Part shown: one piece after another, positions 11,849 through 22,639 of the stretch | How positions within the stretch are numbered: position 1 is the stretch's first letter | Layout of the letters: every line of letters begins with the position of its first letter | Assembly (NCBI GenBank): GCA_023846275.1 | Contig: CM043869.1 | Span: 21,992,237-22,056,236 of the forward strand | DNA from: Vanilla planifolia | Lineage: Eukaryota; Streptophyta; Magnoliopsida; Asparagales; Orchidaceae | Length of the DNA stretch: 64,000 nt | Direction of reading: 5' to 3' | Translations under genes and position numbers: made by a program | The notes under the pieces: model-generated | The model's database searches: none | What the model was told of the DNA's origin: nothing | The model's input: only the letters and a program-made list of their open reading frames with translations

Positions 11849-12289
11849 AAAAAATTTGACATATAAGTCACCCTTTCTATCACACTATATAACCATATGT
11901 GAGCTTTTCCCATCATACGGCTCCTCGTTCAATTTTTTTTAAAGAATTGCAACCTTTTCTTAGATTAAGAATCAAATTCCTCCATCCAATCCATTTCAAA
12001 GAGTAACTCAGCCCAATCCAATCATGTTTTCATGTTCCAATGCCTTCTCAATCCCTCTGAAGGAAAATTTTGAATTGAATCCAAATTGGACGATTAGTGT
12101 GAGCATATCCATGTAATTATGCACTATTCAAATAGGAATATATTTGATGATACGAAAGGTCCTTGCTTTTGTGCTTTGGTGAGCAATTTTAGTTACTTTC
12201 AATGGCCTCTGTTGTGTTGAAGGGATATCCATGTGATCTAGTTGATTATGTAAGAGTTGCATAGCAAAAAGTATATAGAAAAGATAGTT
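11849..12289. other. Plastid rps12-trnV spacer
   Basis: This is intergenic plastid DNA. The run ATAACCATATGTGAGC followed by TCATACGGCTCCTCGTTC at 11,889-11,931 is a well-conserved part of this spacer. The rest has a plastid-like texture with small changes. No gene is expected or seen. Confidence 0.75.
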
Positions 12290-12620
12290 CTTCTCTGTTA
12301 TATCTTTTTTATTTTGTATTTTATCATTTTTTATTTTTTTATTATATCTTTTTATATTCTATTATACCTTTTTTGCTTTATTATTCCAACTATTAATTTA
12401 TTTATTTAATTTGATTATTTTATTAAACTATATATTTATTATATATCTATTATCTATTATATTTGTGTGTTATTATTAATATATTGCAATTATTCTATTT
12501 GTATTATTTTTTAGTTTTAGATTTATTTAACATTTTATTTATATTATTAGAATATAGATTTGAATTTTGTGTTGATCTTTTAATTAGACTAGTCTTAGTT
12601 CTTAGTTTGTATTTGTTAAT
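12290..12620. repeat. T/A-rich low-complexity tract interrupting the plastid spacer
   Basis: About 330 bp consist almost only of T and A, with repeated TTATATC, TTTTTTATTTT and ATTTAT runs. It lies between recognisable plastid spacer and trnV. It is unlike the plastid DNA on either side, and I take it as later expansion or insertion in the nucleus. Confidence 0.6.
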
Positions 12621-12640
12621 TCTATTTCTCAACAGAATTT

Positions 12641-12717
12641 AGGGAAAAGATATAACTCAGTCATAGATTGTCTCCTTGACGTGGCGGAAGTCATCAGTTC
12701 GAGCCTGATTATCCCTA
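12641..12717 (+). pseudogene. trnV-GAC: Plastid tRNA-Val (GAC) pseudogene
   Basis: The 3' half is almost unchanged from plastid trnV-GAC: the anticodon stem-loop with TTGACGT (anticodon GAC at about 12,678-12,680), the T arm CAGTTCGAGCCTG and the acceptor ATCCCTA. The 5' half is damaged. Five bases have been inserted after AGGG in the acceptor strand and the D arm has substitutions (GTCATAGATTG for GCGGTAGAGTG). The acceptor stem can no longer pair in register, so it should not yield a tRNA. Its location before the rrn16 leader confirms plastid origin. Confidence 0.93.
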
Positions 12718-12836
12718 AACCTAATCTGCATTTTTCTATTTTCGCTTGCTCCCCCACTGTGACTGATTGAGAATCGATAAAAGGCCCATGGAAATGATGT
12801 GAATGTGGGGATGGCTATATTGTATGAACCTACATT
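12718..12836 (+). other. Plastid rrn16 leader, truncated
   Basis: This is the sequence between trnV and the 16S rRNA gene, including TTGCTCCCCC, AATCGATAAAAGGCCCATGG and GTGGGGATGGCTATATT, which correspond to the plastid rrn operon promoter region. The similarity stops near 12,836, before any 16S rRNA sequence. Confidence 0.8.
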
Positions 12837-12854
12837 TTGTGTTATGAACTATAC

Positions 12855-12982
12855 AAATATGATTTTTAAGTATCTAAATATGATTTTGAAGCATATGAAT
12901 AAGATTGATATATTATGAAGTATTTGAATATGATTTTGAAGTATCTAAATATTGTTTTGAAGTATCTGAGTATGATTGATGT
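12855..12982 (+). repeat. Degenerate 21-bp tandem repeat
   Basis: Five to six units follow AAATATGATTTTGAAGTATCT with substitutions and a few extra bases in the third unit. It sits directly at the right end of the plastid insert. Confidence 0.8.
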
Positions 12983-13019
12983 ATAACAATTTATTTGGCT
13001 TCATGGATGATTTTGCAAC

Positions 13020-15164
13020 ATAGGAAGAAGACAGTGTTAACAGCAACACAATAAAGGAAGAATGTGAATTGCAAAGATCTAAGTATGAAAGAGTTGACTA
13101 GGCTTTACATGTTAGAAGTTAAAGAGAAAGTTGTGCATAGGGGCACAATCTAACCCAAGAATGATTGGCATAGAGGGCATTCATCTAAGATAAAGTATGT
13201 ACAAAAATAGATTGTGCATGGACAAGATAAAATTAATACAAATAAAAAACATTGTTCATGAATTAATAGCGTTGTGGATGATGGTTGTAGTGACTCTTCA
13301 TAGATTAAGGTATAGATTTTGAAAATATAGGTGGAAGTGTTAGGAAATCTTAGTCCATCCACTATTGTAGCATTGGCTAAGCTTGTTTAAAGGGCAAAAG
13401 CTCTATGGAATAATTTGGAGTTTATAAAGAAAATAAGGAATGGTAATTAGAGGTGATTGCCTCAGGTATGTTTGAAAATTAAAAAAAAAAATAGTGGTAT
13501 TACAGAAAAACATTGGAATTCAAAGAATATGGAGCAAGGGCCTTTTCTTATCTAGACCTTTTGAGCAATTGTAGATGGCTAAGGTGTTATAAGATGCACT
13601 TGGAAACTACACTTAGTAATTTTTAAGGCTTTACATTATCATGATTTTTAAGGTACTTTGGCTAGGGCATACAAGGGTTAGCTAATTACATGAAGTTCAT
13701 TTGGCATGAAAACTAGTGGTTTTTTATTACCTTCTTGGTAATGATCTTATTGGACAAGTTTTAAGCTTGGCAAGAGCTTTGCTACTACTACTAAGTAGAG
13801 AGAAACAGCATTAAGTTTTGTCAAGACACCACGATTAACATGAATGCAAATTTTTCTAGTTTTTTGTAGTATTGGAAGGACTCAAAATGGCAATAGAGGG
13901 GGTGTGCAATTCTTGGAGATGTATTCTACTTAGAATTCTTGGAGATTTTTCAACAGTGATGATTGCCAATGTATGTGGCTATAAGTTTTGATGAGTGCTA
14001 ATTTGCCAGCTTCTTTAAATTCTTTTATGTAAAATCCTAAATTAACATGCCTAGGAAGCTGTCAATATTTAGTCATTGGGAGATTTCTTATGCATCAAAG
14101 AATCTTGTGTACGTCAATTTACTACAACTAGGGCAAATTTGGAGTATTTGAGTTTTATTTTTAAGAAAAAAGCTTATTACCTATCCATAGAATTGTTTAA
14201 TATAATTCTTATATGGAAAAGAGCTTCTTTAGTTTCTTGAACTTGATACTTTAATTTCATGATAGAGGAAGTTGTCATTAGGATGATGACCTAAAACAAC
14301 AGTTGGAATATTTACTTAATTACAAATATAGTTAAATGCCATATTTTTTTCCTTGGCTAAAACTTTAGACTTTTGACTTGCTTTAAAACTTCTAATCATG
14401 ATAAGTTTACTTGGCATAAAAAGTAGAGGATTCAATTACTTACATGATGATCATCTTGAGGTTCAAGCTTAGCTCAAGCTTGGCTATGGTTACAAGGTGT
14501 GTAAATGCAACATTAAGTTTTGTCAAGATGTGGTGATTAATAAGAATGCAAACAAGACTCAAAATATTAATAACAAGGATGTATAATTCTTGGAGATGAA
14601 TTCAATGTAGAATTCCCAGAGATATTGTAAATAGTGGTGGTTGTCAGTCTTTGTGGCTATTTGATTTGATGTGTGCATGTTGGTCAGCTTAGTTGAAAGC
14701 TTTTGTGTAAAACATTATATTGCCATGCACAAGAAACCATAGTTATTTAGCCATTTCGTGATTTTCTTTTCATTTAAGAAGCTTACATATAACAACTTAC
14801 TACTATAAGAGAAAATTTGGAGTAATGGTGTGCTATTTTTTTGAAGCATCTTTATTGGAAGGTCATAAAAATTCTCAAACAAAACTTTTATATGGGTGAG
14901 TAGTTCTTTAGTTGCCTAAAAATTGTACTTTATTACTAAGGCAGAGGAGGATTTCTTCTAGAGGAGGAGCTCAAATGGGGTACAAAATATTTTCTTAATT
15001 GTAAACAATAGCTAGAGCCTTTAGCCTTCTTTGCAAGGCTTTTTTTACTACTGATGTTCAAGTCTCAGATGTTGTTAGAAAAGCAATTGCATCTAAATTT
15101 AGATTTGGTAAGGTCAAGAGGGTTCCAGAGGTAAGCAATTTTTCTGAGGCATACATTTTTTAGC
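13020..15164 (+). mobile_element. LINE ORF1-like region with internal tandem duplication
   Basis: This lies upstream of the endonuclease at 15,165, in the ORF1 position. From 13,668 the sequence is two tandem copies of a module of about 690 bp (13,668-14,340 and 14,385-15,080), which also occurs singly at 5,256 and 16,051. Matching points are the GGCATGAAAACTAG-type run (13,710 and 14,414), TTAAGTTTTGTCAAGA (13,813 and 14,513) and GGCAAATTTGGAGTA-type runs (14,132 and 14,810). The first 640 bp lack the module and hold a poly-A run at 13,482. No known protein domain is visible and the frames are broken throughout. Confidence 0.5.
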
Positions 15165-16050
15165 TAATAATATATGGCTTTGCTTCTAGTATGGAATATT
15201 TGAGGGATAAGCGATAAAATCTCATAGCTATTTGTAGCACTTGGCAATAAATAATTGGGTCTTTGTTGTTCCCTTATTGGAATCTTCCATGGTGATTTAA
15301 TAGACATTTGGTTCTTGTGTATGAATTGGAACTACTTTGTCTAATATTTGACTAAATTGTGAAGAGTTATTGTGGTTTTATTAAGGTGTTGTGTGGTGTA
15401 TGAATCTAAAAAGTGTATAACCTATTGGATAGCTTAAAAGCAAATCAGATTATTTACAAAGCTGATCAGACCATTGATTATTATAGAGGATTTTAACATA
15501 TTACTTGTATATAATAAGAAAAAAGATGGAAATAAAATTTGTGGTGGGTAGGCTCTCTATGAGATTTCTAGGCTCATTAATGATCAGGATTTGACTAACC
15601 TAGGACTTATTATGAAAATGTTCTCTTGGTGTAATAATAGATTGGCAATGCTCATATATATGAAAGACTAGATAGAGTTTTCATAAATAATGATGGTATG
15701 TAAGCATTGCTAAGCACCATAGTAACACATCTTCTTTATATAACCTTGGATTATTGCCCTCTACTAATTCTATTTAGGCAATTTTTATTGAATAAAATAG
15801 AGATGAGAGCTTGCCAAAAACCCTATGGCTATCATTTCCACATTCAATAACATAATGTATGCAGCTTGGAATAGGATTGTTAGAGGAAACCTTACGAACT
15901 ATCTATCCTCTAAATTTATTAGAGCACTATTAGATTTAACGAAATGGAGTTTAGCTAAAATTGGTAATATTCTTAATAAGCCTAACTTGTTTGCATTGGA
16001 GATCTAAGAGGTTAAACTTAAGGAATATGGGATGGAGTTAATGGAGCCAA
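15165..16050 (+). pseudogene. LINE ORF2 endonuclease domain, decayed
   Basis: The block starts near 15,165 with the ATATGGCTTTG...AGTATGGAATATTTGAGGG stretch that opens the other endonuclease copies. At about 15,471-15,500 PLIIIEDFNI matches the conserved G-G-D-F-N strand. At about 15,600-15,640 L-I-M-K-M-F-S-W-C-N-N parallels the F-T-W-C-N motif. An open frame at 15,825-16,007 covers the following linker (IIRGN-like, then LSSKFIRALL, then KWS) and aligns with 6,870-6,980. The block ends abruptly near 16,050, where ORF1-like sequence restarts. Confidence 0.8.
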
Positions 16051-16690
16051 AATCTAAAATATGGTGGGTAATAGAAATATAATTTTATCAACTATGAGTG
16101 GTAAAAGAAGGACTTTAATGGCCCCTAAGAGGGGCAACCATTCATGGAGATCTTTGCTACAAAAAATTCTTTGTATTATTATTGGCAGTAATGGTTGTTA
16201 ATTATGGTGGCAATCCGATTTTGTGAGGGTCCATTGCTCTGCTCATAAAACTACTATATGCTAAATGCTATTTTACTATACAGAAAAAGCTATAGGGTTT
16301 TACTCATTGAGAGATTTCCTCTACATTAAAGAAATAAATGTGCTTTAGTTTACTTACGAATGGGGAATTTGAGAGCATTGGTATGCTACTTTTATGTGTC
16401 AACTTCATTTTGTGGTATTAGAATTGCTCAAAGAGAACCCTTATTGAGGCAAGAGAATCTTCATTTACTTAGATTTTTTATACTAACTTTAAGGTCGAGG
16501 AGAAAGTTTGTTGGCAAAGAATCTCAAATAAGACTTAGAAAACTTGTGGAATGGTAAAAAATAGCTTGACCATTTAGCCTTCTTTCTTGAAATACAACTA
16601 CTACTGGTGTTTAAGTTCCCAGTGCTGTTGTAGTTATGTGGTTAATAGTTGTAAGTTGCTTAAGTACAAGTATTTTTTTCCATCTAACAA
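16051..16690 (+). mobile_element. LINE ORF1-like module (third location)
   Basis: This is a further copy of the module seen at 5,256-6,095 and 13,668-15,080, again directly followed by an endonuclease start. The alignable core includes TACTCATTGAGAGATTTCC near 16,298, the GGGGAATTTGAGAGCATTGGTATGC stretch near 16,360 and the Arg-rich run near 16,490. A 65-codon open frame at 16,360-16,557 reads across it. Its function is unknown. Confidence 0.45.
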
Positions 16691-17330
16691 TATATGATCG
16701 AAGTTGTAAGGTTTGAACATTTATAGTGTTAAGAGTTATTATACTTTTAGACTATTTGTAGCTCATTATAAGGGAAAATGGTGTATCATCATTGCTTTAT
16801 TGGAAACTTGAGTAGATAACTTCAACAGACTTGCGACAAACATGCTTTTAGAAAGGAATTGAAGTTACTTTTCCAATCTTTAATTAGTTTTTCTAGTGGT
16901 ATTGTGGTGTTACGTGGTAAATGGGTGGAGCTTGAGATTATGAAGTAATCCTGATAGGTTGTGTCTATGCTAGTGACCATTGGTAGAATTAACTCTTGGT
17001 GATGTTATGTGGTATATGCATCAAAAGATTATGTGATGCACAGGGTATCTTGGGACATAATTAGAGAATTGTTAATGTTAGTTGGTCTATTTAGTGTAAC
17101 TAAACTTGGCATTATCCTTAACATGTCTTGCAAGTTATAATAGAAGCTTTAGAAGCTCATGCTTAAAAATTTGAGTTGGAGTTAAATGATCTTAGGCATA
17201 GTTTTTTTGCTTAACATATAGCCTCATATAATAGGGCTATAGGTTTAGAGAAATCTTGGTGGTGGTAGTGCACAAAGCTACATTGAGCTAACATTGGAGA
17301 TTGCATCATGTACTTCTTTCAAGATGTGGT
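16691..17330 (+). pseudogene. LINE endonuclease with internal deletion
   Basis: The start at 16,691 aligns with 6,105 and 15,175, and IIALLET can be read near 16,785-16,805. Compared with the copy at 6,096-7,165 the central part with the F-T-W-C-N and E-R-L-D motifs is missing. Sequence near 17,100 passes straight to the linker that ends in the Ala-Leu-Glu-Lys-Ser-Trp-like segment at about 17,240-17,275. About 400 bp are therefore deleted. Confidence 0.65.
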
Positions 17331-18636
17331 TACTTCTACCAACATAAGTAATTATAATCATAAAAATAAAAATGATAGTAGAGAAATGGTGGCTTCCCCA
17401 AATGATATTAAAGTCAATGTTGTACTTTGACAAGAAATGAGGTTGATTTGGGTAATATATTTTTCCACCTCTCTAGCCTCACAATACTATTGATAATTAG
17501 CATGCAACAGCTCATATGGCACTAATAAGTGATGATGGTATCAGGATTGTTGTTTAGTTTACCAAAAGAATTAAAGCCTTTGCCATGGATGGCATCTTTG
17601 AAAAGTTTGAGCATAGGGACTCAAATAATACTCGCAAAGATATTGTCACAACCACAAATTTTATTTTAATAATAGATGTATGCCAAAAAGATTGAAAGAT
17701 ATGTTAGTTATTTTTATTCTTAAGGTTTATGGTCCTTTAAAACAAGAACAATTTAGATCGATGAGTTTTTGCTGTGTGAAATACAAAATTATGGCTAAAC
17801 TTTTGGGGGGTACATTAAAGATGATGCTCTCCAAAATAATTAAGAAGGAACAAGTTTCTCCTATGCCTCGTTGAGTTATATTTGAGAATATACTATTAGC
17901 ATAAGAGATGGTAGCTTTTATGAATGCATATGCAATAAGAAAAGGTCTCATAGCTCTTAAGCTGCACATGGACTCAGCCTACGATAAGGTCAATTAGTAG
18001 TTTGTGCTTGATTTATTTAGGAATTTATATTTTCCAAATATTTGGTTTGACTAGGTTGAGGTGTGTATCACTACACCAAGAAATGAAATTATGCTAAATG
18101 GGGTTCACCATTCTTGGACTAAAGCTACATGGGGTCTTAAGCAAGGGTGTCCATTATCGCAATGACTTTTTGCTATGGTATATGAATGTCTCCCTTATCT
18201 TATTATGTCGTAGATGGAGTGTACAATTATGGTTAAGATCAAAAGTAACCTTTATTCACATATAATTTTTCACCTTTTTTATGATGATGATAATTGAATC
18301 TATGCTTTGCCCATTTATGTTATGGCAAGGATCATTTGGGACATTATGAAATAGTATGAGCTACATTCAAGCCAACTGGTTAATCTTAACAAATCAAAAT
18401 AATTGTTTAGTAATGTAATAAAATGCATGCATATGAAGAGGATTACAGGGAAGCTACCTTTCTACCAAACTACTCAATTAAAAAATTTAGGCATTCCTAT
18501 TATAGAAACTATATTATAGAGAAAACTTAAATTTTCTTGTTGATCAAGTTAAAAATTGCATGGTTACATGAAGTTTTAAAGCTCTCTCCATGATAGGCCA
18601 TATTAGCCATGCATATATTTATCGTAGTTCTGAATT
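17331..18636 (+). pseudogene. LINE ORF2 reverse transcriptase, decayed but motif-rich
   Basis: This is the continuation of the endonuclease remnant before it. Motif A is at 17,962-17,996 (LHMDSAYDKVN, catalytic Asp kept). Motif B is at about 18,131-18,163 (WGLKQGCPLSQ, the best kept R/K-Q-G-x-P-L-S in the window). Motif C is at about 18,270-18,297 (HLFYDDDN, in place of the L-F-A-D-D type, with two Asp kept). The V-N-L-N-K-S segment after motif D is at about 18,382-18,400, followed by LKNLGIPI. Stops and frameshifts separate the motifs. Confidence 0.88.
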
Positions 18637-19640
18637 AAATTTTTAAAGATAGTTGTATGCCCAAAAGGTGGAAAGTCATGTTGCTCATTCTATCTCGTTA
18701 AGTTCAAGGTTCTTTTAAACTTGAATAGTTTAGACTATTAGTTTTTACAATGTAATATACAAAGTTGTGGTTGATAGTTTTGTAAGTAAACTAATTATGG
18801 TGGTTCCATTTGTTATTGCATGGGAATAAGTTGTTTTTATAGTTAAATGTGCTATATTTTATAATATATTTTTGAAATGGGAATTGGCTACCCATTTTTA
18901 CCTATTTATTCCTAAAGAGGGTTTCATGACATTAATGTGGACCAAGCTTATGATAATGTCATTTGAAAATTTATGCTTGATATGTTAAAGCATTTGTGGT
19001 TCTTGAATCTTTTGTGTGAATAGGTTGAGACTTGTGTCACTATCCCAAGATTTAGGATTATGTTTAATGGGATCAATCTTCAATGGATTGAACTGACCAT
19101 GGGTCTTAAGTAGAGGTATCCACTTTATGGTACCTTTTTCCCATTATATGTAAGTATCTCTCTTTATTTATTAAGTACCAGGTAGCAAAAAAACCTTGAT
19201 TGGGATTAGAATTGGCCCTTTCTCTACAATGATTACTTACCTTCTATTTGCTAATGATATTTGGATCTATGGACCAATAGCTTGTGCTATAGTGATGAGT
19301 ATTTGACACATTACGAAGAACAATGAGAAACACTCTAGTCAGGTGGTAAATCTTAACAAATCCATAGTATTGTTTAGCAAAGGTGGTGAAACTCAATTGA
19401 AGGAAGATGACAATAGGAAATACACATATAAGTCAAGTTACTAAATTCAAATATTTAGGCATACCTATTGTAGCAAAAAGACATCAAATTTATTAATGAT
19501 CAATTTGAAACTTGTTTGTCAAGGTGAAGGACTAAGTCTTTATTGATGATGGAGCATATTTTCATGGTCAACTCAATGCTCATTATTATTCTTGCATATT
19601 TGTTAGCCACTCTTTCATTCTCTATGGCATTATTGATGAG
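18637..19640 (+). pseudogene. Second LINE reverse transcriptase directly after the first
   Basis: Reverse transcriptase sequence begins again at the point where fingers residues (FFKDSCMPKRW-like) would lie, then repeats the order F-R-x-(I)-S, motif A at about 18,937-18,978 (VDQAYDNV), and motif C at 19,241-19,273 (LLFANDIWIYG, second-position Asp changed to Asn). It then repeats VNLNKS near 19,345 and the I-A-T-K-like segment. The two reverse transcriptases in a row show that this is another, 5'-truncated or recombined copy. Confidence 0.85.
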
Positions 19641-20640
19641 TTGAGGAAATTGAAGCATTTGAACTTGTGGAATGATTCAAATATTACCAATGATATACCT
19701 GATCAATGTGGAAAACTAGTTTCATTGGAAAGCATTATAGGTAGGTTATTCTGCAGGAAGTTGTTTTTGGGTTTGACATTTAGATCCAAGTATTTTATGA
19801 TCAAAAATAATTTCTATATTCCATATAGTGCTTTGCAGACGTGTAAGATACTCAGTATTATGATACCTTCGACAATTGATAATATGGCTAATTGAAATAT
19901 TGATGGTAAGAAAGTTTAATTCAAATTCGATAATTATATTGGCATTCTTCCTAATATTTTTTAAAAGTGGAACATTCAATACATGTAATAGACTTGTTAA
20001 GGATAGATGTGTTAGACCAAAACAACATACAAAATTTATTTGCACTTACTTTGGTGTTTAGGATTATGCATCCTCCTTGGACCAAATAAATGAAAGAGAG
20101 GTGTTATACTTGAAACATAGTGAGGTAATGGTGCTAGAATAATAACTCATTTGCAATAGCATGTATATGAGCCAAAATTTAACAAGAGTGGAGATTATGT
20201 GGGTTTGGAAATTAGAAATGGAACCTTAGGTCATTGTCCTCATGATGAAATTGATTTTTAATTTTCTTTTGACTCAATTCTAGTTGTGTGCAAGTGGTAT
20301 TGAATGTAGGTGCCTTGTCATTGGTCTGTAAGGTGAAGGAGGATGTACAATGTAGCTTATGGGATTGTCGTACGATGAGAGATTCTGGGTGGAAAACTTC
20401 GCAAACAGTAATCACATGCCTGTTGGGGTTAATGGCAAGGAATTTAGTTCTTTAAATGTTGTTCTTAACAAAATGGTGGTTAATATATGGCTCTCAACTA
20501 CATTACATGTAATTAAATTTGTTACTTCAGCACTATATCACCTTTGGTTCAATAGAAATTTACAAGCACATGTAGGGCAAGGTGCTTAACCTTGCTACAC
20601 TTCAAAGAAGTATTCATTTTTTTTGTAGTTGTTACCACTA
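19641..20640 (+). pseudogene. LINE ORF2 connection and zf-RVT-like region
   Basis: This is the part of plant L1 ORF2 after the reverse transcriptase. The stretch ITNDIPDQCGKLVSLESIIG near 19,686-19,745 follows the usual W-x-x-C-x-P-K-x-x-G-G-L-G pattern loosely. The block 20,040-20,240 aligns with 22,060-22,230 and 26,100-26,270. An open frame at 20,359-20,589 ends in ALYHLWFNRNLQAH, the L-W-x-x-W-x-x-R-N-type helix that follows the zinc-binding half of zf-RVT. The same helix recurs at about 22,540-22,575 and 26,578-26,615. The cysteine and histidine pattern itself is too eroded to call. Confidence 0.7.
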
Positions 20641-21165
20641 CAAGTCCCTTTCTTCAATCCCTTCCAATGACAATTCCCATGGCCTTCTACAGTTATTTGT
20701 GACCTCTTATTGAGCTCCTCTAATGGGGTTTGTTAAGCTCAATTGTGATCCAACTGTGTATGATAATTAAATTCTTGAATTGTTATATTAATTTGGGATG
20801 ACTTAGGTAGGTCTATTATTATTATTGGCATATTGTGGATTTCAACTTTAGTTTTGACCATGGAAACTATTACCATTCTCGAAGCTATGGAGCTCATTGG
20901 AATACTACTTCCTAATATTGATGTAGCAGAGATAAAATTAGACTCTACAGTAGCAATCACCGAAGTGAATTCGCTGCTTGCATCTATAATGAGTGGGTAG
21001 ACCTAGTCCTTCAAATTATACCACATAAAGTGTCAAGAATAGTGTACAACTAACTAGGTATTGCATCACTTGCTTTTGTATGATTTTTTTGGAAATAGAG
21101 AATGCCCGTTCCCAAACTACTACAATGTTATGTTTTTTTAATTTTATCTTTGAACCCCTGTATGC
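20641..21165 (+). pseudogene. LINE RNase H domain and truncated 3' tail
   Basis: This is the RNase H domain at the ORF2 C-terminus, which would remove RNA from the RNA-DNA hybrid. The first strand reads GFVKLNCD at 20,726-20,749 with the first catalytic Asp kept. LEAMEL at 20,878-20,895 holds the catalytic Glu, and KLDST at about 20,935-20,949 the second Asp. The region 21,010-21,080 is the domain end. The 3' tail begins but is cut near 21,165, where reverse transcriptase sequence of another copy takes over. Confidence 0.8.
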
Positions 21166-22059
21166 AAAGTGTGACATGGTCAATTAAGCATTTGTGCTAG
21201 ATATGCGAAAGCATATGCAATTCTTGACTCATTGGTGTGATGTGATTGTAGGATCTATAACCATATGAAGATTTCAAAATATTTTTAATGGTATCCACTT
21301 ATAGTGGATTGAAGTAGCCAGTGGTCTTAGGTGGGGATGTTTGCTCTCATCATACCCTTTAATAATTATGAATAAGTATCTCTCATGGCTTATTCAATAG
21401 TTGCTTGTGTAAGCTAACTCAATTAGGTTGAGGATTGGCACTTCCTCAACTACAATATCACACCTTTTATATGTTGATGACATCATGATTTATGCAACTA
21501 ATCACTATGTCCAGTAGGATTATTTTGTCACCATCAATGGTGGGTATGTCATGATAAACTCAATATTTGCTACTATTCTTACATATTACTTAGCTCACTT
21601 ACAAATTTCAAGTGGAACTATTTGCAACACAATACATTGTTCCTACTGGGATTGGATAACTCTTTCTAATATGTGTGAGACTCAAAATCTAAATTTTTTC
21701 AACCTGATATTCAACATTGATTACAAAACATTATAGAAGGGTTATGGTTAAGGAAAATAGTTAATGGGTTTAGTACGACATATTTATGTACTTTATAACA
21801 AGAAAAACATTCTATATGTCACATAATGTCTCAAATACATGTAACATAATAACTCATCCTCCAAAATAAAAAGTAATATAGCTTGGAGGATTATTATAGG
21901 TAATTTAGTTTCATTCTTGTTAGATAATTGGTATGGCATCCTTCCTATTGCTTCATGGCTAGCATATCTTATCATGGAGGTCAACCAACTAGCATTTGTA
22001 GGGGAGTTGGTTAGAGGGCATGGTGTGTATTTTCTAATATTAAATTTAAACTTTATTTT
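21166..22059 (+). pseudogene. 5'-truncated LINE: reverse transcriptase from motif A, connection
   Basis: This copy begins inside the reverse transcriptase, at motif A (AK-CDMVN-AFVLDM, about 21,168-21,210). Motif B is the GLRWGCLLSSYPL stretch near 21,325-21,365. Motif C at 21,461-21,496 reads HLLYVDDIMIYA, the only intact (Y/F)-x-D-D box in the window. A middle part after motif C is shortened. The later block 21,760-22,020 (MEVNQLAFVGELV near 21,975-22,015) is the connection region also seen at 33,930-34,230. No continuous frame remains. Confidence 0.85.
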
Positions 22060-22639
22060 TTCGATTATTTACTTTGCTTAGGCTAAATAAATGAAAAAGA
22101 TGTGCTGTGCTTCAAATTGAGTGAGGATTGGGTGCTGGACTCAAAGACCATTTACAACAACATGCATATGAGCAAGAATTCAACTAAGAGGGAGGTTGTC
22201 TAGGTTTGGAAAGTGCATGTGCAGCCTCAGGTTAACAACTTCTTATGAAAATTATTGTTAAATTTACTTCCTACTAACAATTTCTTTTGTGCAATAGGGA
22301 TTAAGATGCCAGATCTTTTTATGTAGGCTTGTAATTCAACTAAATATTAGAAATATTTTTTGTAAGAGTGCCATAGTGAAAAACAATTTTGGCCCAGCGG
22401 CTTCGCAAATGACAATTTCATGCTTGGTGGGGTGAAAGACAGAGTTGTTACTTTATTAATTGAGCTTCTTAATTTGATGTTTGTGAATGTGTGGATGGTT
22501 AGTAATTCTTATATGGTTAAGCTCATTTCTTTGAAATTATTTCACCTTTTGCTTAAGAGGAATTTACAAACATATGTTGTTAACGTTCTCCAATTCACTA
22601 CAATCCAAAGAAATATTCAAATTGCTACCACTACTACTA
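22060..22639 (+). pseudogene. LINE zf-RVT-like region
   Basis: This aligns with 20,040-20,590 and 26,090-26,630. The AACAACATGCATATGAGC run (22,155) corresponds to ACAATATGCATATAAGCC (26,202) and TAGCATGTATATGAGCC (20,157). The open frame at 22,420-22,755 contains the SLKLFHLLLKRNLQTY helix. It belongs to the same copy as the reverse transcriptase at 21,166. Confidence 0.65.

Larger units (their letters stand above)
9763..12836. mobile_element. Nuclear plastid DNA insert (NUPT) from the inverted repeat
   Basis: This is about 3 kb of decayed plastid DNA. From left to right it holds the end of ndhB (plus), rps7 (minus), rps12 exon 3, intron and exon 2 (minus), the rps12-trnV spacer, trnV-GAC (plus) and the leader of the 16S rRNA gene. 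The order and orientation of rps7, rps12, trnV and the rrn16 leader match the plastid inverted repeat. Only ndhB is the wrong way round. Every gene carries frameshifts, stops or indels, so this is an old transfer and not a plastid contig. Its base texture differs visibly from the flanking LINE DNA. Confidence 0.9.

Noticed and set aside
12641-12717. A functional tRNA gene
   Set aside because: The acceptor stem carries a five-base insertion and the D arm is altered. The context is plastid DNA in the nucleus.
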